Assembly: GCA_964538515.1 (NCBI GenBank)
Contig: CAZIEW010000068.1
Span: 1 to 31,559 of the forward strand
Direction: 5' to 3'
From: CALBZH01 sp964538515
Lineage (GTDB): Bacteria > Desulfobacterota > Syntrophobacteria > Syntrophobacterales > Syntrophobacteraceae
DNA: 31,559 nt
The position numbers were made by a program, and so were the translations under genes. Position 1 is the first letter of the stretch. Each line of letters opens with the position of its first letter. Below the pieces are notes generated by a model that saw only the letters and a program-made list of their open reading frames with translations, was not told the DNA's origin and did no database searches. Shown here in pieces: positions 16,610 through 24,177 of this stretch.

Positions 16610-16748
16610 CCTCATCGGCCATGTGCCGATGCGACGCGAATCCGTGTGGCATGAAGCCGCACAAGCAAGTTGCAGACCATTCATCGAATCAATGAGGCCA
16701 GGAAGGTCTTGACGGGCGCAAAGCCGGTCATGCTTCCTGGCTTTTTTT
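16610..16748 (+). promoter_or_regulatory. Leader B: candidate attenuator/riboswitch upstream of the AraC::NikA fusion
   Basis: CCTCAT (16610-16615) can pair with ATGAGG (16692-16697), overlapping the terminator's 5' arm. A hairpin ATCGGC/GCCGAT with a 5-nt loop lies at 16614-16630 and is followed by GCGACGC, matching the corresponding place in leader A. The terminator (16696-16748) has GGCCAGGAAG opposite CTTCCTGGC, a small upper hairpin and T7-G. It ends 66 bp before the ATG at 16815. Architecture and terminator sequence resemble leaders A and C. Confidence 0.55.
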
Positions 16749-16814
16749 GTGGGTGAAATCATACGCAGCGGGACGAACGCCGCGAACAACGGGCGTGCGT
16801 CAGGGTGGGGGGAG

Positions 16815-17546
16815 ATGAAGGGCACGACCTTAGCCGCGAATATGGGAGAGCTGAGGGAGAGCTTCGAAGAGGCGAGGAGAAGGGCCGGGGTGTCCACCTT
16901 CGGCGGTGCTGTCGAGCACGCGTGGCACTGGCCTGAGGAGGTTGCGACCGGCGTTATTCGGAAGGTCGCCTTCGATGACACGTTTGACCTGTTTTACGAT
17001 GATCACGTGCTGATGAAGAACCTGTGCTGGAAAGTCGAGATGGAGCCCTCCCCCCTCGAGCTCAGCTTTCAGATCAGTGGAAGTATCCGAAGCTCCATGG
17101 GGAAGCGTGACGACCTGGGATTCTCCCCGGGGCAATGCGGCATCTTCTATTCTCGTTGCGCGGAAACAGTCACCGAGCAATCCGCCGGACAGCGCATCGC
17201 CTTCTTGATCGTGAGGGTCGTTCCCGATCAGTTCTGCAGACTGCTGAATTGTGATCCGGAGGAGCTCCCCCCGGGGTTTCGCTCGATTTTCACAGGCCTC
17301 CCCATGAAAAAGGAGATCGACGCGACGATCACGCGGCTCCTCGCCACACGAAACGTCGAGGAGCGGCAGACCCTGTACGCATGGCTCCTCCGGACTCTCC
17401 ACGAGCAGGCGGTCTACCTGCCCATTACCGGCCTGACGACGATGGCCATTCACGGAAAAAGGGTTCGGGGGGTGCACTTCGGACCCACGATCTACGCGAT
17501 TCCGTTCGAAGACATGGACCTCGACCCAACGGACGGGAGCCGGTAG
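16815..17546 (+). pseudogene. In-frame chimera: AraC-family regulator sensor domain fused to the C-terminus of a NikA-type binding protein
   Basis: A 243-residue open frame. Residues about 45-175 match the effector domain of PchR/siderophore-type AraC regulators (VIRKVAFDDTFDLFYDDHVL, ELSFQISGSIRSSMG, then a FSPGQCGIFY strand). From about 180 to the end (TLYAWLLRTLHEQAVYLPI, GVHFGPTIYAIPFEDM) it matches the C-terminus of nickel/peptide ABC substrate-binding proteins. The regulator's DNA-binding HTH domains, most of NikA and any NikB are gone, as if one in-frame deletion joined the two genes. A GGGGGG ribosome site lies just before the ATG. NikC follows 36 bp later. It is unlikely to work as either protein. 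Confidence 0.8.
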
Positions 17547-17582
17547 AGCAGCGTGGCGACCTGGAGCCGGGAGAGGAATGGG

Positions 17583-18401
17583 ATGCACCGAAACAAGCTG
17601 GCGTTGGCGAGCCTCACCGTGCTGGCCGTCGCCTTCGCTTCGGCGCTTTTCGCGCCGTGGATCGCCCCGCTCGATCCCGACCGGATCGCCCTCGAGGAGA
17701 AGCTCGAGCTTCCGAGCCGCCAGCACCTCCTGGGGACGGACCATTTGGGGCGGGATGTGCTTTCCAGGCTGATCCACGGCGCGAGGACTTCCCTGGGCAG
17801 CACTTTCGCCGCCATGGGGGTGATCCTTCCCGTCGGGCTCCTGGTCGGGGTCGTCTCCGGCTACGCCGGAGGCTGGGTGGATTTCGTCCTCATGAGACTT
17901 TGCGACGTGTTTCTGGCTTTCCCCACCTTCGTTCTGGCCATCGCCATGGTCGGAATCCTGGGACCGGGCGTATTCAACGTGGTGCTGGCCATTGCCCTCT
18001 CCCACTGGGCCTGGTACGGGCGGATCACCCGAGGGCTGGTCCTGAGCCTGAAACACCGTGAATTCGTCCTTGCCGCCCGCATTGCGGGCACCAGACCAGC
18101 CGGCATCATCGTTCGGCACATCCTTCCTTCCATGGTCGCCCAGCTCGCCATCCTCGCGACCTTGGACCTCGGGCACATCATGCTGCATGTTTCGGGGCTC
18201 TCGTTTCTCGGGCTGGGCATCCAACCCCCGACGTCCGAATGGGGGGCCATGATCAACGACGCGAGGCAGTTCGTCCGCGGATACCCGGGGCTCATAGTCT
18301 ACCCGGGTCTCATGATCTTCCTGCTCATCTCGGCCTTCAATCTGCTCGGGGACTCCCTGGGCGACTCCCTTGACCCGGCGCTGAGGGAGGGCATGCATTA
18401 G
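17583..18401 (+). CDS. nikC: Nickel/dipeptide-type ABC importer permease
   Basis: A 272-residue inner-membrane permease of the DppC/NikC (BPD_transp_1) family. It has an N-terminal membrane anchor (8-27), a HLLGTDHLGRDVLSRLIHGA signature around residues 48-67, further membrane segments near 80-105, 115-135, 140-160, 195-220 and 240-262, and an EAA-type loop (VLAARIAGTRPAGIIVRHIL). Length is normal and it seems intact. GAGAGG lies 6 bp before the ATG at 17583, so the longer upstream frame is rejected. Its partner permease NikB is absent and its binding protein and ATPases are chimeric remnants, so it probably cannot form a working importer. Confidence 0.88.
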   Translation: MHRNKLALASLTVLAVAFASALFAPWIAPLDPDRIALEEKLELPSRQHLLGTDHLGRDVLSRLIHGARTSLGSTFAAMGVILPVGLLVGVVSGYAGGWVDFVLMRLCDVFLAFPTFVLAIAMVGILGPGVFNVVLAIALSHWAWYGRITRGLVLSLKHREFVLAARIAGTRPAGIIVRHILPSMVAQLAILATLDLGHIMLHVSGLSFLGLGIQPPTSEWGAMINDARQFVRGYPGLIVYPGLMIFLLISAFNLLGDSLGDSLDPALREGMH

Positions 18402-18403
18402 CC

Positions 18404-18838
18404 ATGGCTTCCGAGCCCCTCCTCGAGGTGACGGACCTCAAAATCTCCCTGCTGCACGGACGGCCCGCGGCACCGGTGGTCGGAAGCGTGAGCTTCACCC
18501 TCGAAAGGGGATCCGTCCTTGGCCTGATCGGTGAAAGTGGGTGTGGAAAATCGCTCACCTGCCTGGCCATCGTCAACCTGCTTCCTCGAGGCGTTGTTCG
18601 GGAAGCCGGCGAAATTCGATTGGAGGGCGAGCGGATCGATTGTCTTTCCGACGGCCGCTGGCGGGAGCTCCGCGGAAAACGCATGGCCGTCATCCTGCGC
18701 AAAATCTGCGACCAGGTGGCTGTCCTGCACCAGGGGCGCATCGTCGAGCGCTGCTTCGAGACGAGCGGACTCGATCAATTGTCCCACCCGGCCACTCGAG
18801 CCCTCCTGAGCTCGGTTTTGCCGGCTTTTCCCCGATGA
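18404..18838 (+). pseudogene. In-frame chimera: NikD N-terminus fused to NikE C-terminus
   Basis: A 144-residue frame starting 2 bp after nikC. Residues 1-95 are the head of an importer ATPase, with Walker A GESGCGKS at 43-50 and the ELRGKRMAVI stretch that normally precedes the Q-loop. Residues 97-140 (LRKICDQVAVLHQGRIVE then LSHPATRALLSSVLP) are the tail of the partner ATPase NikE. Q-loop, LSGGQ signature, Walker B and H-loop are all missing. The join keeps the frame, as in the AraC::NikA and FecC cases. No ATPase activity is expected. Confidence 0.82.
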
Positions 18839-18947
18839 GCCTCCCCCTCGGGCTTTGACATGCGTCAGTCTTGACCTTGACAAAACCCCTGAAAACCGCA
18901 ATTCTCCAAGTAAAATGACACCCGGCTGAGTCAGGAGGAGGGTTGAA

Positions 18948-19511
18948 ATGGCCGAGCCCGCGACAAAGAGAGCCGTTTACGAGGATCTGTTCAGCATACC
19001 CGATAACATGAGGGGGGAGATCATCAACGGCGAGCTGCACGTAACGCCGCGACCATCCAGGAAGCACGCGCTCACCTCGACCGCATTGGCAGGTCGCTTG
19101 ACACCCCCCTTTTACTTTGGCGAAGGGGGTGGTCCAGGCGGTTGGATCATTCTGGATGAGCCCGAAATTGCCTTTGGAGAGAACATTCTCGTGCCCGACA
19201 TGGCCGGTTGGAAAAAGGAGCGGTTCCCGGTCGAGGAGCCTCACAACTGGATTTCCGTGGCGCCCGACTGGGTCTGCGAAATTCTCTCCCCGGCCACCGC
19301 ACAGGTCGATCGGACGGAGAAGATGCCCCTGTATGCCCAGCACGGCGTATCTCATGTCTGGCTCATCGACCCGATCTTGAAGACGCTGGAGGTCTTCCGG
19401 TTCGAGCAGGGAAGGTGGGTTGTCCTGGGCGCCCACGCTAAGTCCGCGAAAGTGCGCGCCGAGCCCTTTGACGAAATCGAGATCGATCTCGGCCTTCTTT
19501 GGCTCCAGTGA
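18948..19511 (+). CDS. Uma2-family putative restriction-endonuclease-like protein
   Basis: A 187-residue Uma2 (DUF820) protein with a PD-(D/E)xK-type nuclease fold: the MRGEIINGEL start of the core, Asp84 in VPDMAGWKKE, Glu111 in CEILSP and Lys125 in RTEKMPLYA. The GVSHVWLIDP strand is typical. Biological role unknown; the genes are often multicopy and horizontally spread. GGAGGAGGG precedes the ATG. A remnant of a close relative lies at 27.2-27.5 kb, at the other end of the transporter island. Confidence 0.9.
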   Translation: MAEPATKRAVYEDLFSIPDNMRGEIINGELHVTPRPSRKHALTSTALAGRLTPPFYFGEGGGPGGWIILDEPEIAFGENILVPDMAGWKKERFPVEEPHNWISVAPDWVCEILSPATAQVDRTEKMPLYAQHGVSHVWLIDPILKTLEVFRFEQGRWVVLGAHAKSAKVRAEPFDEIEIDLGLLWLQ

Positions 19512-19692
19512 GGAACAAACCGAAGCCGGGCACCTCTGGAGCCCAGATTCAAGTTCTCGGCTCCGAGTCGATTGCCACCAGCGGGCAACGCCCGTCCCCA
19601 AGTTGTAAAGGCCGTTGACCTAATGATCCCTACCGGTGGAGCTACAGTGCGGGTGCTCGTGGCGCTCGGCTTCGTGACCCGGATGACTTGCA

Positions 19693-19722
19693 TTGACACC
19701 ACGAGGGGGAGAGAGCTATTAA
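19693..19722 (+). promoter_or_regulatory. Promoter C (FecC leader)
   Basis: TTGACA (19693-19698), an 18-bp spacer and TATTAA (19717-19722). The same -35 and spacing as promoter A. Predicted start about 19729. Confidence 0.6.
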
Positions 19723-19728
19723 TTCAAG

Positions 19729-19854
19729 TACCATTTTTCACGTGATCTGAACCGGCGGCAAGCAGCCGCCCAGCATCCGTTCCAGCCCTGGTTTGAATTG
19801 AGCCGAGAAGGCCTGATGGCAATCGAAATTGCCTGAGCTTTCTCGGCTTTTTTT
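19729..19854 (+). promoter_or_regulatory. Leader C: candidate attenuator/riboswitch upstream of the FecC-type gene
   Basis: About 126 nt. Both this leader and leader A begin GTACC and carry TCTGA just before the GC hairpin; here GGCGGC/GCCGCC with a 5-nt loop at 19754-19770. A short pairing of TACC with GGTT closes the domain; DNA on both sides extends it (AATTCAA/TTGAATT). The terminator (19802-19854) has GCCGAGAA opposite TTCTCGGC, an upper GGCAAT/ATTGCC hairpin and T7-G, and ends 46 bp before the ATG at 19901. Confidence 0.55.
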
Positions 19855-19900
19855 GTGGTCTTCATCCGCCCGGAACGGGACGGGGACGAAACGAGGCTCC

Positions 19901-20227
19901 ATGATCCTGTTGTTGTCCGTGTTTGCCGCCCTGCTCGTCACCTCCGTCATCCTCGCCGTGATCATCGGCCCGGTGTGGATTCCGCCGCGACCCGTCTGGG
20001 AGGTCGCTCTGGCGCAGCTGCTTGGATCGCCTCGGGGAGGATGGACGAAAGCTCAGGAGCACATCGTTGTGTTCATTCGGTTCCCCCGGGTGCTGCTCTC
20101 CTCCTTTGTGGGCTCGGATCTCCCGGCGGTGGGCGTGGTCGTGCAGGCCGCCATCACGGCATTCTCAGGCACCCCGTTCTTCCTGTTTCTGATGGTTCGC
20201 AAAGCGAGCCGATCCCGTGGAGATTGA
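19901..20227 (+). pseudogene. FecC/BtuC-type ABC permease reduced to its two ends by an in-frame internal deletion
   Basis: A 108-residue frame, while FecCD/BtuC permeases have about 330. Residues 1-83 are the family N-terminus: membrane segment 1 (about 2-24) and FPRVLLSSFVG followed by LPAVGVVVQA. It then jumps to the C-terminal ITAFSGTPFFLFLMVRK, so roughly 220 residues with seven or eight membrane segments are absent. The frame is kept and the stop lies 2 bp before the ATPase start. It is almost certainly not a working permease. The original substrate class would be a siderophore, haem or cobalamin. Confidence 0.82.
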
Positions 20228-20229
20228 CG

Positions 20230-21072
20230 ATGAAACTGGATGTAGTTGGCATCTGTTGGACCCCCGACAGGGCACGGAAAGTCCTCGACACCATTGAGCT
20301 TCATGCGCGCCCGGGCGACTTCGTCGGGATCATCGGCCCCAACGGCAGCGGGAAATCGAGTCTCTTGCGCTGTATCTACCGGGCTCTGCGCCCCAATGCG
20401 GGATCCGTCCTCCTCGACGGATTGAACGTTTGGGAGATGAAGCCTCAGGAAGCGGCTTCGAAAATGGCGGTCGTCCTCCAAGAGACCAGCACGGAGTTTG
20501 ACTTCACGGTGCTCGAGATGGTTCTCATGGGACGTCATCCGCACAAACAAGCCATGGAAGGATTCACTCGCAAGGATGTGGCCATGGCCCAAGAGGCACT
20601 GCAGAAGGTCGGGATGCTCGAACTGCAGGCGAGACCCTTCACGACCCTGTCCGGCGGCGAAAAACAGCGGACGTTGGTCGCAAGAGCCCTGGCCCAGAAC
20701 GCGGGCTTCCTCGTGCTCGATGAGCCCACCAACCATATGGACATCCGCTACGCCCTCGATATCCTGGATAGGATCAAGAAGCTCGGGGTCACGACCATTG
20801 CCGTCCTGCACGACCTGAACTTCGCGGCAGCCTATTGCGATCACCTCTACGTGTTGTACAAGGGACGCATTCACGCCCATGGGCGCCCGGAAGAGGTGTT
20901 GACGTCAGCGCTTCTGAAGGAGGTCTTCGAGATCGGGGCCGTGGTGGGCCAACACCCGATCACAGAGAGGCTCTCCATCGCCTTCTTCCTCGATCACCCG
21001 GAACCCGCGGCGGCGATGGACGAGCCTTGCACGGAACCGTCCGAAAGGAGGAGCGGGAATTGCGAACGGTAA
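20230..21072 (+). CDS. FecE/BtuD-type ABC importer ATPase (metal chelate/cobalamin class)
   Basis: A complete 280-residue ATPase of the FecE/FepC/BtuD class. Walker A GPNGSGKS is at 36-43, the Q-loop Gln at 84, signature LSGGE at 140-144, Walker B FLVLDEP at 160-166 with the Asp-Glu pair, and the H-loop His at 194 (VLHDLNFA). These ATPases drive import of iron-siderophores, haem or cobalamin. The start follows the FecC remnant stop by 2 bp, so it was translationally coupled. Since the permease is broken, it is active only if it serves a permease elsewhere. Substrate unknown. Confidence 0.9.
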   Translation: MKLDVVGICWTPDRARKVLDTIELHARPGDFVGIIGPNGSGKSSLLRCIYRALRPNAGSVLLDGLNVWEMKPQEAASKMAVVLQETSTEFDFTVLEMVLMGRHPHKQAMEGFTRKDVAMAQEALQKVGMLELQARPFTTLSGGEKQRTLVARALAQNAGFLVLDEPTNHMDIRYALDILDRIKKLGVTTIAVLHDLNFAAAYCDHLYVLYKGRIHAHGRPEEVLTSALLKEVFEIGAVVGQHPITERLSIAFFLDHPEPAAAMDEPCTEPSERRSGNCER

Positions 21073-21096
21073 CGTTTGCGTGCCATTCAGGACTGT

Positions 21097-21166
21097 TGGT
21101 TTCTGGTGTCAGTGTTCAGGCTTCGGTCTGACGGTTTCTCGCCTCTCTCCCTGACACCCGAAACCA
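21097..21166. repeat. Imperfect inverted repeat with 16-bp arms
   Basis: TGGTTTCTGGTGTCAG (21097-21112) faces its near-complement CTGACACCCGAAACCA (21151-21166), 15 of 16 positions pairing, and further GACACC units follow. It lies just after the FecE-type gene. It could be a MITE-like element or a terminator hairpin; there is no T-run. Confidence 0.5.
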
Positions 21167-21209
21167 GACACCTGACACCTTGGCAATGGCTAACCAGCAA
21201 CGGCCGTGA

Positions 21210-21398
21210 ATTGCACCCGTGCTGAACGTCACGGGAAAGCCGGCCTTTCGCGAGGCCATGAAGTGCGCGAAGGACTACCCTCCCGAGGTGAACGATCTCG
21301 AGGAGGCGGGACTCGAGACACTGCCCTCGAAAAGAATCAAACCGCCGGAGGCAGCTGACTTTCAAAACTCACTGCTGTATTCGGAGAGCACTGCGTGA
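21210..21398 (+). other. Orphan coding-like fragment
   Basis: A frame of 62 codons between two stops with coding-like composition (for example GKPAFREAMKCAKDYPPEV and LETLPSKRIKPPEAADF). The only start candidate is GTG at 21219, without a ribosome site. It follows the FecE-type gene directly, so it could be the remains of the missing binding-protein gene or another operon member. I do not recognise it. The stretch 21399-21634 holds nothing I can support. Confidence 0.35.
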
Positions 21399-21634
21399 AT
21401 GATCGCGCATTCTGAAGATGCGCCGGCCGGCGGTGACGGCAGCGGACCACGGGATCTGCTTCTCTTTCCGTTTTGAGCCGGAAGCCGGTTGAACGGCACA
21501 ATCGATGAGGCCACGAATGCCTCCATCCATGCCCAGGCGGGGACCAGCGCGTTCGTGGCTTTTCTTTGTCGGGCGCGAAGCGGACCGTGGGGAAGTAGGA
21601 AGTGTGCAACGACACGGGGGACCAATCCGGAAAT

Positions 21635-21883
21635 TCAGCCAGGTTCATCCCCCGGTCGGGGCGGTTCTCCACCAAGGTGCAGAAGAAGTCTTCGGAATTT
21701 ATCCAAATCCGCTCGTTTTGCTCGTTCGGCAAGATACTCCTCTGTCTCCAGCGCCGACATCTTTTCCGCCACCGCAATGGCAATAAACTGGTTGACGCTT
21801 GTGCCGTCACGTTTGGCTATCCTGGTGACTTCATCGTTGAGCGACTTGGGAAGTCTCAGTGGATACGTGGATATTTCGCACAC
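21635..21883 (-). CDS. Ribbon-helix-helix DNA-binding protein (antitoxin-like)
   Basis: An 82-residue protein. The N-terminal ribbon-helix-helix reads ISTYPLRLPKSLNDEVTRIA then DGTSVNQFIAIAVAEKMSAL, as in HicB/CopG/Arc-like antitoxins, followed by a charged tail (YLAERAKRADLDKFRRLL). The GTG at 21883 preceded by GAGAG gives a typical length; an upstream start at 21937 adds 18 atypical residues. No toxin-like frame is adjacent on the left, so it is an orphan or acts alone. Confidence 0.72.
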   Translation of the reverse strand: MCEISTYPLRLPKSLNDEVTRIAKRDGTSVNQFIAIAVAEKMSALETEEYLAERAKRADLDKFRRLLLHLGGEPPRPGDEPG

Positions 21884-21993
21884 TTGCACTCTCGTGACGG
21901 CAATCGAGGGAGTCACTTCACATCGGGAAGGGTGCAAGCAGAGCCTGGTGCGCCGGTGCCCGGACCGGCCTTCTCACACGCCGCGAGCATGAC

Positions 21994-22635
21994 TCAATCG
22001 CGTCCCTCCTCCAAGTCGGCAATGAATCCATGGACCAGCTTCCGGGTCGTCTTGGGGAATGACTGAAGGATCTCCCTGAGCTTTCCAATGTCGAGGTTGT
22101 CGAGCTCGATCTCGTCGGGGAAAGGAAGCGCCTTCCTGAGGTAGACATAATCCGCGAATGCCTTTTCAGCGGTGGCCATATTCACTCCTCCCGCCGAGTC
22201 AAATCCCATGAAAAGGTCATGGGCGATCCTGGAATACTCGATGGTAATCCCCGCATAGGCGATCTTATGCCGTTCTCCCACCGAGCTGCTCAGGGTAATG
22301 CAGGTACAGACCACCGGGGCCTGCAGGATGACGCCGTGATGATTGAGCGCCCATTCGCATGAGATGTAAGCAGGCCGTCTGACAAAACAGGCGACTTCCT
22401 CCACGGAGGGGCTTCTTCCGAAAAGATCATTGACGTAGACGCCGCTTATGATCTTGCGAACATAGCCTTTCCGGGACGCCCTATAAAGAAACATGTTGGC
22501 GTCGCCGACAAACTTCCCGACATCGACGGGCGTCAAGATGCCGGGAAGGCCTCTCAGGATGTCAACGGTGCTCTGTCTTTTTCGTTCCATTCCGCTCTTG
22601 GCCGTTTGCTTGGCGCTTTCTTTCATATCCGCCAA
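21994..22635 (-). CDS. AbiEi-like antitoxin/regulator of a type IV toxin-antitoxin pair
   Basis: Up to 213 residues. An N-terminal winged-helix region (about 20-70, with LTPVDVGKFVG then RKGYVRKIISGVYV) and a C-terminal half (YISCEWALNHHGVI, TATAEKAFADYVYL-like helix) match AbiEi antitoxins. These repress their own operon and counter AbiEii. A TTG at 22635 has a GGGGGA ribosome site 7 bp upstream. ATGs at 22626 and 22590 are alternatives. It overlaps the end of the toxin gene by 29-74 bp, so translation is coupled. Here the toxin gene comes first, the reverse of the usual abiE order. Confidence 0.82.
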   Translation of the reverse strand: MADMKESAKQTAKSGMERKRQSTVDILRGLPGILTPVDVGKFVGDANMFLYRASRKGYVRKIISGVYVNDLFGRSPSVEEVACFVRRPAYISCEWALNHHGVILQAPVVCTCITLSSSVGERHKIAYAGITIEYSRIAHDLFMGFDSAGGVNMATAEKAFADYVYLRKALPFPDEIELDNLDIGKLREILQSFPKTTRKLVHGFIADLEEGRD

Positions 22636-23506
22636 GATCCAGTCCCCCGTTTCGCTGAATCTCCTGGAATACGGTCACCACCGCTGCGACCATTTGGCTG
22701 AAGCTGCGATGTTTCATGGCGAGGAGATCATCGGGGGGTACAAACCTTGAAAGGTCCTGTTCGAGTGTTCTTGCGAGGTCGCTCCGGTCCTTTTCTCCGA
22801 GCTGATCCAGGCCCAGGTAGTACTCAACTGTTCTGAACAACCGAAATGGCGCTTCATACATATCGAGCTTTCGTTGAATCAGCCGGTTCTCGGGCTTCAC
22901 CTCCAGAGTCCGCATAAGGAAAGCCATATCATGGAAATCGCGTCCCTTGATGTACGGTCGCTCAAGAAGCGCTCGAACTTTGTCCGAAAGGATTTCCTCG
23001 GGCGTTTCGACCTGGATGATGCTTCCAAAAGCCGGAACCCTGAGCCCGCCCCGCTGCATCAGGTATGAGACGGCTGGCATGGAGCCAAAGACGAGCTTGT
23101 TCATCTCCGGCACTGCGTTCTGCTTCAGTTGCTCCAGCTCGATCTTGATGGCGATTTTTTCCCGCAAGCCGGTCGGCCGATATTCGACAAAACAATGGCA
23201 GGCGCTCTTTCTGCTTCTTTCTTTCCACCTGATGGAAAATTCCCCCGGTCCAAAATGAAGAATGAAGTCGTTTCTCATTCCCGGCTGCAGCCCGTCAAGA
23301 AAACGCATCGCATCGTCAATGGAAAGGGATGTCACGAAATCGAGGTCCTCGGAAAACCGCGTGCCGCCGTAGCACCAGCGAATGGCTGTCCCGCCCTGAA
23401 AGACCAGGCTGGAGCTCTCCTTTCGGGAAAAGATGTTGTACAGAATGACCAACTGCGCAATTTCCGCGTTATCAACGCGCCTGTGATCGAAACGCTTCAA
23501 ACCCAT
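22562..23506 (-). CDS. AbiEii-family nucleotidyltransferase toxin
   Basis: A 314-residue protein of the AbiEii/DUF1814 family. The nucleotidyltransferase core is clear: FQGGTAIRW (GGT at 38-40) and RFSEDLDF with metal-binding Asp54 and Asp56. A later KGRDFHDMAFL segment is also typical. Such toxins transfer nucleotides to tRNA or other targets and can give phage abortive infection. I chose the ATG at 23506, preceded by GGGGGA, over a TTG 12 bp upstream. The C-terminal tail is rich in Lys, Arg and Gly. It is first in the operon, under a palindrome-containing promoter. Confidence 0.85.
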   Translation of the reverse strand: MGLKRFDHRRVDNAEIAQLVILYNIFSRKESSSLVFQGGTAIRWCYGGTRFSEDLDFVTSLSIDDAMRFLDGLQPGMRNDFILHFGPGEFSIRWKERSRKSACHCFVEYRPTGLREKIAIKIELEQLKQNAVPEMNKLVFGSMPAVSYLMQRGGLRVPAFGSIIQVETPEEILSDKVRALLERPYIKGRDFHDMAFLMRTLEVKPENRLIQRKLDMYEAPFRLFRTVEYYLGLDQLGEKDRSDLARTLEQDLSRFVPPDDLLAMKHRSFSQMVAAVVTVFQEIQRNGGLDLGGYERKRQANGQERNGTKKTEHR

Positions 23507-23535
23507 GGCGTCCCCCAAAGACAGTTATTGTTGTT

Positions 23536-23565
23536 GATATACTACTTATTTGTAGTAAATTGCAA
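23536..23565 (-). promoter_or_regulatory. Promoter and palindromic operator of the abiE operon
   Basis: On the minus strand TTGCAA (23565-23560), an 18-bp spacer and TATATC (23541-23536). A perfect 6-bp inverted repeat TACTAC-N6-GTAGTA occupies 23540-23557, filling the spacer. That is where an autorepressor such as AbiEi would block RNA polymerase. Confidence 0.55.
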
Positions 23566-23566
23566 C

Positions 23567-23765
23567 CAGTTCCATTCATCTTCCGTCTCGGTCCGCATCC
23601 GCGCGCAAGTCATTCCGGGCGCCATGGTCACCAAGCGACCCTTGCCGCAGGTCTACTACACCCTGGAGCAGGAAGTCAGCTCGTGTGACTTCTATCGAAC
23701 CCTGCTGGATGCAACAGGCCCCCTCACCTGCGACGGATCGCTTCTCTACCGGGTCAATCTACCCT
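23567..23765 (+). other. Unidentified coding-like fragment joined to a FecE-type fragment
   Basis: A plus-strand frame without a proper start, including VIPGAMVTKRPLPQVYYTL, SCDFYRTLLDATGP and DGSLLYRVN. It reads like a stretch of real protein by composition, but I cannot name the family. It ends where the FecE-type remnant begins in another frame, so it is probably the other flank of a deletion. Confidence 0.35.
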
Positions 23766-23766
23766 T

Positions 23767-24177
23767 GTTGAACTCGGGATCCGGCCGCTCGCGGACCGCC
23801 TGTTTTCCAGTCTCTCGGGCGGCGAACGCCAGCGCGTGATGATCGCTCGGGCGTTGGCCCAGCAGACTCCGGTGCTGGTTCTCGACGAGCCGACCAACCA
23901 TCTCGACATCCTCAATCAGCTCGCCCTCCTTGATCTCATGCGTAAGCTCCAGGTGACGACAATCGCCGCCATGCACGACCTGAATCTGGCGGCCACTTAC
24001 GCCGACCGGCTCCATGTACTCGAAGCGGGGTGGATGGTCGCGAGCGGGCCTCCGGAGCAGGTGCTCACCCCGGAGCCGCTGGCCGCCGTGTTTGGGGTTC
24101 ATGCCGAATTTTGCCGGCATCCCCGAACGGGTCAGCTGGTCATCCTGATGTCGTCCCTTGACGGATTGGAACCATGA
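23767..24177 (+). pseudogene. FecE-type ABC importer ATPase, N-terminal half lost
   Basis: The remaining 136 codons run from just before the signature (LADRLFSSLSGGERQRVMIA) through Walker B VLVLDEPTNHLD and the H-loop MHDLNLAATYADR to a natural C-terminus. Walker A and Q-loop are missing and there is no start codon. Its stop overlaps the ATG of the exporter gene in an ATGA arrangement, so the ancestral genes were coupled. It is a second copy, divergent from the intact ATPase at 20230. Confidence 0.85.

Noticed and set aside
16830..18398. A 522-residue minus-strand open frame opposite the AraC::NikA fusion and nikC
   Set aside because: Composition is rich in Gly, Asp, Glu, His and Pro as expected of an antisense shadow; the plus strand encodes recognisable permease and regulator sequence.
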